NCBI GenBank assembly: GCA_046565505.1
Contig: JBKHYJ010000128.1
Span: 89,691 to 153,690 of the forward strand
Source of the DNA: JBKHYJ01 sp046565505
GTDB lineage: Bacteria; Acidobacteriota; Blastocatellia; UBA7656
DNA length: 64,000 bases
Reading direction: 5' to 3'
The position numbers and the translations under genes are program-made. The notes under the pieces are model-generated. The model was not told the DNA's origin and did no database searches. It worked only from the letters and a program-made list of their open reading frames with translations. Shown piece after piece: positions 1-8,879 of the stretch (its first letter is position 1; every line of letters begins with the position of its first letter).

Positions 1-4
1 TCAT
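1..4 (-). CDS. possible start of a leftward gene cut by the window edge
   Basis: On the reverse strand an ATG lies at 4-2, preceded by GGAG (14-11) with a six-base spacer, a well-placed ribosome site. Only the start codon is inside the window, so nothing can be said about the product. The inference rests on the ribosome site alone. Confidence 0.3.
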
Positions 5-232
5 GATTTTCTCCGCGCGAGGTATACCAGAGCGGTTTCAAGCCAGTCAAGATGAAGCGGAAATCGCGGGCGTCCCGCCTTGATAAAAGGCAGCGTCACA
101 CAAGTTGCTGCTCATACGGCCGGGCTAAAAATGCTGGCATGAATCTGGAACGAGTATATAATGAGCGGCGCGGCTCAGTTTCCCTGGTCAAATATCCAAC
201 ATCCCCGAGCGAGTCTCTGCCCGTCTCACAAC

Positions 233-619
233 ATGAGAGAAACATTACCCCAATATGTCGTACGAATCATGCGCCGGAAGGGCCTGTCCATCCAGGATGT
301 TTCCGAGCGTTCCGGCCGCGTCGCCACGAGTTATGTCAGCGCAATAGCTTCAGGCAGAGTTACGAACTTGACGACCGACAAGCTGAAAGCCCTTGCCGGG
401 GGGTTAGACGTTGACGTGCTGGAGTTGTGCGCCGTGGCCTGCCGGCTGGAATATCCCCCCGAGGCATTTCATATTCTCGTGTTCCTGGAATTAATCGCGG
501 CGGACTTATACGACCCGGAGGTAGCCGAAACCCTGGAGAACCTCGTAAGGCTTAAGGATAAGGAGAGGCGCGCGGTGTTAGAGATGACTCGCAAGCTGCT
601 CAAGGGCAAGGAGGCATGA
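233..619 (+). CDS. XRE-family helix-turn-helix regulator
   Basis: This is a 128-residue DNA-binding protein. An HTH_3 type domain spans about residues 6-60, with the pattern GLSIQDVSERSG, then SYVSAIASGR, then LKALAGGLDVDVLEL, as in Cro/CI-like repressors. A helical, charged C-terminal part (about 85-128) may serve for dimerisation. The ATG at 233 was chosen because the domain begins right after it; an in-frame ATG at 161 would add 24 residues with no HTH character, and neither has a clear ribosome site. It converges on the leftward operon holding a restriction-modification gene, so a controller role is conceivable, but about 300 bases and the opposite orientation separate them. Target unknown. 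Confidence 0.75.
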   Translation: MRETLPQYVVRIMRRKGLSIQDVSERSGRVATSYVSAIASGRVTNLTTDKLKALAGGLDVDVLELCAVACRLEYPPEAFHILVFLELIAADLYDPEVAETLENLVRLKDKERRAVLEMTRKLLKGKEA

Positions 620-928
620 GTTTTATGCTCACTCCCCCGGCAACCTGCGCCCGACCCTCATCCGCCATTCCTGCCCCATACGCATGCCTGTTTGCGTCTG
701 CTTGAAAGCGATGGCTATCACGGCGTCAATGATGTCGGCCCTCCGCTACTATTGGCATACGTACTGACAGCAGGCTTTTTTAGCGGGATAGCTAGTCGCT
801 CAAAAGTCCGAAAGCGCCGTGAAAAAGAATTACAAATCTCCGGCTCTTTGAGCAAGGCCGGGGCGCGGCCAACTGCGGAGAATTGATTCGCCCCGCCGGC
901 CGCCAGCATACTTCTTTAATCTGATCCC
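620..928. other. intergenic region, no gene seen
   Basis: This spacer lies between the convergent XRE gene and MaoC-like gene. A 64-codon frame at 692-886 starts with TTG, lacks a ribosome site and matches nothing I know. No strong hairpin terminator was found; a short CCGGC/GCCGG pair near 839-862 has no T tract. Confidence 0.5.
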
Positions 929-1768
929 TCACCTGTCAGCTATTCGGTAGATGGCCGTGTGCCGCACTCGCTGTATGACGCGCCCGCCGTCCGCCGCGAG
1001 CAGCAGGTCGAGCCTCACGAACTCATGGCCCTTGCGCTCGAATAGATCATCGACACGCCCCCTGACGGAAATCTCTTCGCCGTCGCGGGCCGCGCCCAGG
1101 TTAATCAAGTCGCTGGCGGTGTGAATCCACGGCCCGAGCTGGAAATTGAGCATCAATATTTGATTCGCCAGGCCGAGCAGCAGCGCGGGGTGCGCGACCG
1201 CGCCGCGCCCGAAATAAACGGGCAGCCGCTCGCCGATCTGGCCGAGCATAGTTGAATCCGTGAGGTCCAGTCTCTCAGTCAAAGTGCCGAGCGCCGCGCC
1301 TTTCACGATGTATTCGCGCGAAGCAGGCGGGCGCGATTCAGGCGACGGCAGCGGGCGAACCGGGTAATCATCAAGCAGCGGCCTGCCGAGCCATTCGGAC
1401 TGATCGTCTACCGTGGCGAGCCCGGTGGCGCAGGCCGTGCCGTCTTCGCGTTCCGCCCTGACGGCCACCTTGATCGGGTCGCAATCCGCGTCAACTTCGG
1501 CGCGGACGGTCACTTCTTCGCCTTCATAAAACGGCTGGTGAAACTTGACCTGCATCGAGCCGCGCTCAAGCCATGCGTCAGAAAACCGGGCGACGAGCGG
1601 CGCAGTCATGTAAGCGTAGACCGTAACGCCCGGCACGAGTCCCCCTCTGAAACCGTAGCGCGCCGCCGTCCGGTCGTCGTGAATCTTGTTCTCGGAAGTC
1701 GCCGAAGTGTTGCGCGCCCGAACACGGTAGGGCGGCAGCAGGTAACGGGCCGCCTTATCTTCAGCCAT
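929..1768 (-). CDS. double-hotdog MaoC-like acyl dehydratase-family protein
   Basis: The 279-residue protein shows two hotdog halves. The first (about 30-115) carries DDRTAARYGFRGGLVPGV, the MaoC pattern around the active-site loop; the second (about 165-275) carries AHPALLLGLANQIL and ends in a typical hotdog strand, VIQRVRHTAIYRI. Such proteins hydrate or dehydrate enoyl-CoA thioesters in the cytosol, but the substrate cannot be told. The start is the ATG at 1768, which overlaps by one base the stop of the upstream restriction-modification gene (TGATG) and has GAGGT five bases before it, so the two are probably translationally coupled. A GTG one codon earlier is also possible. It is the last gene of a leftward operon. 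Confidence 0.7.
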   Translation of the reverse strand: MAEDKAARYLLPPYRVRARNTSATSENKIHDDRTAARYGFRGGLVPGVTVYAYMTAPLVARFSDAWLERGSMQVKFHQPFYEGEEVTVRAEVDADCDPIKVAVRAEREDGTACATGLATVDDQSEWLGRPLLDDYPVRPLPSPESRPPASREYIVKGAALGTLTERLDLTDSTMLGQIGERLPVYFGRGAVAHPALLLGLANQILMLNFQLGPWIHTASDLINLGAARDGEEISVRGRVDDLFERKGHEFVRLDLLLAADGGRVIQRVRHTAIYRIADR

Positions 1769-4700
1769 CACGACCTCTCTTTTTCGGAAGGCCAGGCGTA
1801 TGAGGATTGCTTGACCGATTCATAGTTGGCGTCGAGGGCGGGCTCAAGCAGCAGTATCGCCGCTATGCGCCGGGCCATCGCCATCACCTCGCGGGCCTCG
1901 TCCGCGGTGAGCGCGCGGCCGAGCAACTCCTTCTCGCGGTAGCTCAGCCACTTCTTGATGACCTGGTAGCCGCCTATCGTGTAGTCCCAGACTTTAGCGG
2001 GGACGTTCTTCCAGTAAGCCTTCTCGTTGAGGTATATGTCGAGCGTTGTCGCGCCGAGGTGTCGCGCGGCGACTTCCGGCGAGAGGTTGAGCGACCGGGC
2101 ACCCTGCTCGATGGCTTCCATCTCGGCGTCGGAGTAATCGCGGGCGACAATCTTGCCTTTGCCGGGCATGGTGACGCCTCCCTTCCCGCCGTGGCCCCAG
2201 CCGGCCGTGAGGGCGAGGTCGCCGGCTTCGGGGTTGAGGCTCGCGCCGCCGGCGCTGGAGACGACCGCGATGGATTTAAGCTCCGGGCGGATGGCCCCTG
2301 TGGTGACGTTCGGCACTGGCGTTTCAGTGTCGAGCAGCGCGGCAATTTCCCGGCCAAGCCTGGAAGAGGCTTCCAGAGCCTCTTTCAAGTCAGGCAGCGG
2401 CACGCGCGGCCAGTCCTGTCGCAACGCCCCAGCATTTTCAACTGAATACATGGGTGCATGTAGGACTGCTATAGTGTGATAAAAAAAGGATGCTACTTCC
2501 CCGGCTGCTCCGAGCCAAGTTAAATAATTACTAGTTGAGGCACTCACATTAAACTGAAGAGCATTTACTACAGAATTACCAAAACTCTGGCCCGCAAAAA
2601 GATCATCTTGGCGCTCATCACGAATGCAAAGTGGAAAAAGGTTTGCCCCTCGCTCAATAATATGAAGAGAACATAAACGACAGGAAACATAAGGAGGATT
2701 AAACTCCTTTCGGTTCTGTTGTGCAGCCGCGATACAAAGGTTACCCTCGAAAAGCTGGGAAAAGTATTCTGCTCGATTCCTATCTAATAGCTTTGTCTCC
2801 GGCTCCCAATAGAGCCAGCGAACATCAAACGGACGATAACAATATCGAATAATATTCTCTGTTAGAAAGCCCCGTCTGCGAAGGTAATCACGTGTAGGCT
2901 CTGCATCAAACCCAGATGCATTTTCCATTGCCCCAGGGAAAAGCCGCCGCATCTCCTCGTGAGAGGTCGCAGGATCAAAGTACTTTTCCATACGTTGAAC
3001 TAATCGCTCGCGGTCAATATCAACTACCACATCATCCCGGCTGGTCTTCACACCAGGAAAAGAGATAGGAAATAAATCAGGCAAGAGCGGCCATGCGAAA
3101 TAATGAATGTTGATTTCCGTCGGCATAAAAGGGAGACCTACATCAACAGCAGGTCTCACCTTTTGATATAGACTCTCGCTAACCTGCTCTGCTGTTTCGA
3201 GCAGTCGCGCTCGCTTGGTCTTTCCCCAAAGATTACGGAACTGAATCTCTTCCGCATTTTCATGCGACTTGTTTCTTACGAGCAACGCTATCGCCGTTCC
3301 GACCTGAATGCCTTCTTTGTTGAAGTCAGTCGAAAACACGCTTGGGTCTGGCTCGCCTTCCGGGGTTAGTTTTCCCGTTTTGTACTTGTCGCCATTCAGG
3401 CTATCAATCCAGATGTGATCGAACGCCTCAAGGTATCGCTCGCGCATGCCTGTGAATGACAGGCCATCGAGCCACGAATAATTCGAGATGAAACAGACTA
3501 CGCCCTCGCCGGTCTTCTCCACTATTCGACGCTCAGCCATTCGGAAGAAACGAATGTAAAGATCATTCAGCCCTTGCCCCTGCGGTGCGGCGGCCCGCTT
3601 CGTCGTGCGATAGGCGTTCGACAAGTCTCGCTCCTCGGCCACGGCCACGCCCGCAAAACCGTTGTATGGTGGGTTGCCGAGCACGACTAAAACGGGCACT
3701 TCGCGCTTGACGTGCTCGGCGGCGTCGCGCTCCTCTTCCATCTCTTTAAACATCAAATGCTGCTTGGGGCCTTTCGGCGGCTCCCAGCCCGTCAGCGCGT
3801 TCGTCAGGTAAACGCCTACGCGCTCGCCTGGGCCTCCGCCGAGCGGCGCGCCGAGGTTTTGCAGCATCAACCCTAATTGCAGGTGGGCCACGACGAACGG
3901 CGCGGGCAGTATCTCGAACCCGAACACGCGCTCTTTGGCCGCGCGCTTGATGTCGCTGCTCACGAGCGCGTCGTCGCCCCGCTCGCGGAGCGTGACGGCT
4001 ATGCGCCGCAACACCTCCACGAGGTACGCCCCCGTGCCGCAACACGGGTCCAGCACGTAAACGCGCGGGTCTGCCAGGCCATCCGGCAGGTCAAGCTCCT
4101 CGCGCAGCACGCGGTCCACGCGCGCGACCATGTACTCGACGATCTCCTTCGGCGTGTACCACACCCCAAGCTCTTTGCGAAGCACGGGGTCGAACGCTTC
4201 CAGGAACGGCTCGTAAAAATACTGGACCGCGTGCTCTTCCTCAAAACGCTTGAAGAACTCTTCGCGGGCGACGCGATTCAGCGCTGCGGCCGTCCAATCC
4301 AGCACCTCTACCAGCCCGAGCGGGCCGAGCCGCGAAGGCATCGCCACTTGCTCGAACAGCGCGCTTATCATCGGCACGCGCAGAGACCACGCCGCCTGTT
4401 TCCAATCGAAGCGCGCGGACCTGTCGGACCTGCCCCTGCCCCAAAGCACCCAGGCCGAAAACACCCCGTAGAAAAGCGTCTGCACCAGCGTCGAGCGGAA
4501 GAATCGCTCGCCCTTCTCGCCTTCAAACTTCAGGCCGAGCGCCTCTTCCAGCGCCGCCCGCACGGCCGCGAGCGCGGGCAGCTCGGCCCTCTCAATCCGC
4601 GCCCTCGCGTCGCGGGCGTAGGAGGCCAGGAACCAGGCCACGTCTTCGGGCGAGGCGAGCTGCGCGGCATGAAGCATCACGCGCTTGAGGTATTCGACCA

Positions 4701-5202
4701 GCCGCCCGCCATGCTCTTCGGCGAAGCGGCGGGGGCTCTGTGCGGCGCTCCAGAACTCGTGTTCGGTCGGGGCGAGCCTGTAGGTTTCGAGCTTCGCCGC
4801 GCGGCCTTCCTCGTCGCGCCCGACCAGCACGAAGTCGCGGTAATTGGTGACCAGCACCTGGCCGTACTTGCCCCAGTATTTCGAGACCTGGGGGCCTTCG
4901 GCCGTCACCCAGGCGTCGCCGCTCGCGGGCTTAACTTCGATGACGCCGCGCGAGGGGGCCTGCCCTTTCAGCGGCTCTGCCCCGGAAGATTTCTGGAACT
5001 GGTCCGCGGTGAAAAGCCCGCCGTCTGGTATGCCCGCGCCCCTGTTCTTTATGTTGACGATGCAGCGGATTTTGGGCTTGAGCGTCTTGCCCACTTCGTT
5101 CAACAGCGTCGCCAGCGCGCCGTAATAGGAGGTCTCGGCCACGGCCTCCCCTGACGAGCGTATGTCGCGCAGCTCGCGTATGTAGGCTTCTACAGGGTCC
5201 AT
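1768..5202 (-). CDS. single-chain restriction-modification enzyme (type ISP/IIG-like, N6-adenine methylase)
   Basis: This 1144-residue polypeptide joins three parts. The N-terminus (about 1-150) has a PD-(D/E)xK nuclease-like pattern: IPDGG near residue 60 and IEVK near 90. The middle holds gamma-class adenine methylase motifs: LDPCCGTGAY (motif I, about 387) and GNPPYN (motif IV, about 507). The remaining half looks like the target-recognition domain of type ISP enzymes. Classical ISP enzymes (about 1,500-1,600 residues) carry a RecA-like helicase between nuclease and methylase; I see no Walker motifs, so this is a helicase-less, type IIG-like layout. The ATG at 5202 is preferred over a TTG at 5223. 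It lies 24 bases after a MaoC gene and overlaps the next one. DNA for about residues 600-920 is far more AT-rich than the rest. Confidence 0.85.
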   Translation of the reverse strand: MDPVEAYIRELRDIRSSGEAVAETSYYGALATLLNEVGKTLKPKIRCIVNIKNRGAGIPDGGLFTADQFQKSSGAEPLKGQAPSRGVIEVKPASGDAWVTAEGPQVSKYWGKYGQVLVTNYRDFVLVGRDEEGRAAKLETYRLAPTEHEFWSAAQSPRRFAEEHGGRLVEYLKRVMLHAAQLASPEDVAWFLASYARDARARIERAELPALAAVRAALEEALGLKFEGEKGERFFRSTLVQTLFYGVFSAWVLWGRGRSDRSARFDWKQAAWSLRVPMISALFEQVAMPSRLGPLGLVEVLDWTAAALNRVAREEFFKRFEEEHAVQYFYEPFLEAFDPVLRKELGVWYTPKEIVEYMVARVDRVLREELDLPDGLADPRVYVLDPCCGTGAYLVEVLRRIAVTLRERGDDALVSSDIKRAAKERVFGFEILPAPFVVAHLQLGLMLQNLGAPLGGGPGERVGVYLTNALTGWEPPKGPKQHLMFKEMEEERDAAEHVKREVPVLVVLGNPPYNGFAGVAVAEERDLSNAYRTTKRAAAPQGQGLNDLYIRFFRMAERRIVEKTGEGVVCFISNYSWLDGLSFTGMRERYLEAFDHIWIDSLNGDKYKTGKLTPEGEPDPSVFSTDFNKEGIQVGTAIALLVRNKSHENAEEIQFRNLWGKTKRARLLETAEQVSESLYQKVRPAVDVGLPFMPTEINIHYFAWPLLPDLFPISFPGVKTSRDDVVVDIDRERLVQRMEKYFDPATSHEEMRRLFPGAMENASGFDAEPTRDYLRRRGFLTENIIRYCYRPFDVRWLYWEPETKLLDRNRAEYFSQLFEGNLCIAAAQQNRKEFNPPYVSCRLCSLHIIERGANLFPLCIRDERQDDLFAGQSFGNSVVNALQFNVSASTSNYLTWLGAAGEVASFFYHTIAVLHAPMYSVENAGALRQDWPRVPLPDLKEALEASSRLGREIAALLDTETPVPNVTTGAIRPELKSIAVVSSAGGASLNPEAGDLALTAGWGHGGKGGVTMPGKGKIVARDYSDAEMEAIEQGARSLNLSPEVAARHLGATTLDIYLNEKAYWKNVPAKVWDYTIGGYQVIKKWLSYREKELLGRALTADEAREVMAMARRIAAILLLEPALDANYESVKQSSYAWPSEKERS
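2440..3400 (-). other. AT-rich specificity segment inside the RM gene
   Basis: Base composition changes sharply within the restriction-modification gene. By direct count bases 2581-2640 have 27 G+C of 60, whereas bases 4561-4620 of the same gene have 47 of 60. The AT-rich stretch corresponds to about residues 600-920, within the presumed target-recognition domain; the flanks on both sides are GC-rich. This suggests exchange of the recognition domain by recombination. Boundaries are approximate. Confidence 0.6.
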
Positions 5203-5226
5203 AGGTGTCGCGCGCCCCGCCAATCG

Positions 5227-5688
5227 TCAGGCGTAATAGCGGACGAGCCATTCGGCCACGAGCGACGGTTTCTGCGCGCCCTCTGCCTCGACCGTGACGC
5301 CCCAAGTTATCTGTATGCCGCCGGCGACCTCTTCGACCGCTTGCAGGGTGAACCGCGCACGCACGCGCGAGCCTGACGTGACGGGCGAAACAAAGCGCAG
5401 CCGGTTCAGCCCGTAGTTAATCCCCATCTTGAAGTCACCGCGCACGGTGACGGCTTCCGACGCAAGGCGCGGCAGCAGCGACAGCGTCAGAAAGCCATGC
5501 GCTATGGTGGATTTGAATGGCGAATCGGTCTGCGCCCGCCGCGCGTCCAGGTGAATCCATTGATGGTCTTCGGTGGCGTCTGCGAATGTGTTTATGCGCT
5601 CCTGTGTTATCTCGAACCAGTCGCTCGCCCCGACTTCCTGACCCGTGAGACTTCTTAATTCTTCGACCCCTTCAATCACTCGCGGCAT
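5227..5688 (-). CDS. MaoC-family (R)-specific enoyl-CoA hydratase-like protein
   Basis: A 153-residue single hotdog protein. It carries the hydratase-2 signature: ADATEDHQWIH (about 36-46, with the catalytic Asp/His pair) followed by IAHGFLTLSLLPRL (about 62-75). These enzymes add water to trans-2-enoyl-CoA; the exact acyl chain is unknown. The start is well supported by AAGGAG seven bases before the ATG. It is second in the leftward operon, about 110 bases after the CoA-transferase gene, and its stop is 24 bases before the restriction-modification gene. Length is normal for the family. Confidence 0.88.
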   Translation of the reverse strand: MPRVIEGVEELRSLTGQEVGASDWFEITQERINTFADATEDHQWIHLDARRAQTDSPFKSTIAHGFLTLSLLPRLASEAVTVRGDFKMGINYGLNRLRFVSPVTSGSRVRARFTLQAVEEVAGGIQITWGVTVEAEGAQKPSLVAEWLVRYYA

Positions 5689-5800
5689 AAACTCTCCTTA
5701 AGCTTTGGCGGACAGAGGGCGGCGGAGTTGAAGTCGGGCCGGAATGCTGGCCTGAGTCCGAATTCATCCCCGCGCTCCGGGCTTCGCCCGCGGCTAATTC

Positions 5801-6985
5801 TTAAATCACTCCTTCGTTGCGAAACGTCGCTATCTCGGCCGGGCCGAATCCGAGCTCGGCGAGCACTTCATCCGTGTGCTCGCCGAGCGCCGGGGCGCGG
5901 CGGTGGACCTTGCCCGGCGTCGCGCCGAGCCGCACGGGAGTAGCGGCCACGGGCACGGGCTTGCTCGCGCCGGGGTAGTCTACTTCTTCAAGGAGATGAC
6001 GTGCGCGCACCTGCGGGTCGGCCAGAACTTCGCCGAGGTCGTACACCGGGCCGCACGGTATGCGCGCGGCCTCAAGCTGGGCGACCGCTTCGTCGCGCGT
6101 GCGGGCGGCGCACCAATCACTCATCACGTCGTTGATTACGCCCGAATTATTCCCGCGCGTGATGTCGTCGCGGCAGCGCGGGTCGCCGATCAAGTCTTCC
6201 CTGCCGACCAGGCGCGCCCACCTCCTGAACATCTGATCGCCAATCGTCGGCACGATGACCCAGCCATCGCGCGTGGCATAAACGTCGCTCGGCGCGGTAT
6301 AAAAGCCCGTGTTACCGACACGCTCGCGCCGTACGCCTGTCGCGCCGCGCTCGGCCAGGAGCGGGGTCATAAAGGTCACGCCGGTCGCGAGAAGCGAAAC
6401 GTCTATCAACTGGCCCCTACCCGTCTGCCGCCTGTGGTAGAGGGCGACCATAGCGCCGAACGCCGCGTGCAGGGCCGTGCCGTAATCGGCCCACGAGACG
6501 ACCGACCGCACGGGGGCGGCGGGGAACCCGGTCAGGCTCATCGCGCCGCTCATGGCTTGCGCCACGCCGTCGAACCCTACGCGGTCACTGTAAGGCCCTT
6601 CGGGGCCGAAAGCGGAGGCCATCACAAGAATGATGTCGTCTTTGATGGCGCGCAGCGAATCGTAATCGAGGCGGAGCTTCCTCATCACGTCGAGCGGCAG
6701 GTTCACTATAACTACGTCGGCGGTTTCGACGAGGCGGCTTATTATCCGCCCGGCGAGAGCATGTGCGGGGTCCAGGGTGATGCCGCGCTTATTGCGGTTG
6801 ACGGTCAGAAACAGGCCGCCCTCGCCGCTTTCTGTCACCGGGCCGACCGCGCGGTCCTCGCCGCCTTCGCGCCGCTCGACGCGAATCACCTCGGCCCCGA
6901 AATCCGCCAGCATCATCGCGCAGTAAGGCCCCGCGATGAAGCGGCCAAAATCGATCACGCGAATTCCTTCGAGCGGACCCGCCAT
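5801..6985 (-). CDS. CaiB/BaiF family (class III) CoA-transferase
   Basis: A 394-residue enzyme of the family that moves CoA between carboxylic acids through an aspartyl intermediate. The N-terminus GPLEGIRVIDFGRFIAGPY and the later GRGQLIDVSLLATG (about residue 170, containing the expected catalytic Asp) are diagnostic, and NRNKRGITLD matches the usual CoA-binding segment. I chose the ATG at 6985 because homologues begin near this point; an ATG at 7015 adds ten residues. It heads the leftward operon of two MaoC genes and is divergent from glpD. The substrate (formyl, carnitine, succinyl, mesaconyl or other) cannot be read from sequence. Confidence 0.88.
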   Translation of the reverse strand: MAGPLEGIRVIDFGRFIAGPYCAMMLADFGAEVIRVERREGGEDRAVGPVTESGEGGLFLTVNRNKRGITLDPAHALAGRIISRLVETADVVIVNLPLDVMRKLRLDYDSLRAIKDDIILVMASAFGPEGPYSDRVGFDGVAQAMSGAMSLTGFPAAPVRSVVSWADYGTALHAAFGAMVALYHRRQTGRGQLIDVSLLATGVTFMTPLLAERGATGVRRERVGNTGFYTAPSDVYATRDGWVIVPTIGDQMFRRWARLVGREDLIGDPRCRDDITRGNNSGVINDVMSDWCAARTRDEAVAQLEAARIPCGPVYDLGEVLADPQVRARHLLEEVDYPGASKPVPVAATPVRLGATPGKVHRRAPALGEHTDEVLAELGFGPAEIATFRNEGVI

Positions 6986-7160
6986 AATCAACTCGTCGAT
7001 CAATCCGTCAATCATCCGTTCAGGGTTTGGAATCGGTACGGCATTTGCCGCGCAGCATCCTACATTCTGGCGCGACTTAATTCAACCGCGCGGGGCGCCA
7101 TGCGGCGCCGACGCTCTTTGCTTCGACGCGGCGCGTGCCCTACATTTGTGTCAGGCGGCT

Positions 7161-8831
7161 ATGGGCGGAGGATCGAAAACGGAATCGCGCGGCGCGGACG
7201 GGCTGTCGGTGCGCGAGCGTGCGGCGAACCTCGACCGGATGGGGCGTGAGGCGTTCGACATCGCGGTCATCGGCGGCGGGATCACGGGCGCGGGCATCGC
7301 GCTCGACGCCGCGTCTCGCGGGATGTCTGCCGCGCTCATAGATAAGGGCGACTTCGCAGGCGGCACAAGCTCGCGCTCGTCAAAGCTCATACACGGCGGG
7401 CTGCGATACCTGCAACAATTTGAATTCTCCCTCGTTCGCGAGGCGCTACGCGAGCGGGCCGCGCTCAGACAATCCGCTCCGCACTTGAGCAGGCCGCTCG
7501 CCTTCCTGGCGCCGGTCTATTCCGCGGGCGAGAGGTCGCCGCTCGGGGGTAGCAAGCTCAAGCTGGGCGCGGGGCTGTGGCTTTACGACCTGCTCGCGGG
7601 CGGGAAGAACATCGCGCGCCATCGGTGGCTCACGCGCCGAGAGGCGACCCGGCTCGCGCCCGCGCTCGAATCGAAGAACCTGCGTGGCGGATTCGTTTAC
7701 TACGACTGCCTGACGGACGACGCGCGGCTGGTGATAGAGGTAATCAAGGCCGCCTCACGGCGCGGCGCTGTCGTGGCGAACTACGCTCGGGCGAGCGGCT
7801 TTATCAGGGCCGGCGGGCGGGCGGCCGGCGTGCTGGTCGAAGACAGATTGAGCAGCCGCGAGGTCGAGTTGCGTGCGAAGGTGATCGTCAACGCGACGGG
7901 CGTGTGGTCAGACGAAGTGTCGAGACTCGCGGACGCGACCGCCCCTGATAGGCTGCGCCCATCGAAGGGCATTCACGTAGTGATGCCATCGGAAAAATTC
8001 AACTCCGGAGCAGCCGTGTTGATACCTTCGCTTGGCGAGCGGCGGTTCCTTTTCGTCATCCCCTGGCAGGGCCGCACGGTCATCGGCACGACGGACACGG
8101 ATTACACGGGCGACCTGGACGATCCGCGCGCGGAAGAGGAAGAGATAAGGCGCGTGGTGGAATCAGCCGCGCGGTACTTTCCGGGCGCGGGGGTCTCTAC
8201 TGAAGACGTTATCAGCGCCTACGCGGGGCTGAGGCCGCTCGTCGGCGGAGCCGATAAATCGACGAAAGAGCTTTCGCGCAGGGAGGAAATCATAGAGAGC
8301 GAGCCGGGCTTGATCTCAATCATAGGCGGGAAGCTCACCACGTACCGCCGCATGGCTGAGCGCGCCGTGGACCTCGTAGAGCGAAGGCTCGGGCGCGGCA
8401 AATCCAAAGGCCGCACAGACGCCACCGGCATGACTCTGGCCGGAGGCTTATTGCTCCCGCAGGGCGCGGGCGAAGAAGCTGAGCGTGCGGCGGCAGAGTT
8501 CGGCGTGACGACGGCGACCGCCCGGCATTTAATCGACACCTATGGCGGCAATTATAAAATGCTGCTCGAAATGACGCGCGAGTCCGAAGATTTGAAGCAC
8601 GCTCTGATCCGCGGCCTGCCGCACATCGAGGCCGAAGTTGTGTACGCGGCCAGGTACGAGATGGCGGTAACGCTCGACGATTTTCTCGCGCGCCGCACGC
8701 GCCTCGCGCTCCTGGCGCGCGACGGCGGCCATTCGTGCGCAACGCGCGTCGCGAGTCTTATGGCTGGCGAGCTAGGGTGGTCAAAGGCTGAAGCGCAAAA
8801 AGCGATGGCCGAGTTGCCCGCCCGGGTATGA
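7161..8831 (+). CDS. glpD: FAD-dependent glycerol-3-phosphate dehydrogenase
   Basis: A 556-residue membrane-associated flavoenzyme that oxidises sn-glycerol 3-phosphate to dihydroxyacetone phosphate and passes electrons to quinone. The N-terminal dinucleotide fold IAVIGGGITGAGIALDAASRG (residues about 29-49) is followed by GGTSSRSSKLIHGGLRYL, the GlpD signature. The C-terminal helical domain ends with a normal DUF-like tail. Homologues begin with a basic segment such as RERAANLDR before the FAD fold, which supports the ATG at 7161 (GTG at 7209 and ATG at 7239 are alternatives). No glycerol kinase or facilitator gene is adjacent; an acyl-CoA dehydrogenase gene follows 48 bases downstream. Confidence 0.92.
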   Translation: MGGGSKTESRGADGLSVRERAANLDRMGREAFDIAVIGGGITGAGIALDAASRGMSAALIDKGDFAGGTSSRSSKLIHGGLRYLQQFEFSLVREALRERAALRQSAPHLSRPLAFLAPVYSAGERSPLGGSKLKLGAGLWLYDLLAGGKNIARHRWLTRREATRLAPALESKNLRGGFVYYDCLTDDARLVIEVIKAASRRGAVVANYARASGFIRAGGRAAGVLVEDRLSSREVELRAKVIVNATGVWSDEVSRLADATAPDRLRPSKGIHVVMPSEKFNSGAAVLIPSLGERRFLFVIPWQGRTVIGTTDTDYTGDLDDPRAEEEEIRRVVESAARYFPGAGVSTEDVISAYAGLRPLVGGADKSTKELSRREEIIESEPGLISIIGGKLTTYRRMAERAVDLVERRLGRGKSKGRTDATGMTLAGGLLLPQGAGEEAERAAAEFGVTTATARHLIDTYGGNYKMLLEMTRESEDLKHALIRGLPHIEAEVVYAARYEMAVTLDDFLARRTRLALLARDGGHSCATRVASLMAGELGWSKAEAQKAMAELPARV

Positions 8832-8879
8832 GCGGGGCTGCTCACGCTTCGACGAGGAGAAAAGACGGAGGCGATAGAC

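Noticed and set aside
692..886. 64-codon open frame after the XRE gene
   Set aside because: TTG start, no ribosome site, no protein-like pattern; treated as noise.
3877..5154. Long open frame opposite the RM gene (425 codons)
   Set aside because: Antisense frame produced by GC-rich codon positions; the opposite strand encodes clear nuclease and methylase motifs.
5227..7015. Mesaconyl-CoA module of the 3-hydroxypropionate cycle (CaiB and MaoC genes)
   Set aside because: The families fit loosely but the MaoC proteins lack the sequence character I would expect of the mesaconyl-CoA hydratases, and no lyase gene is present.
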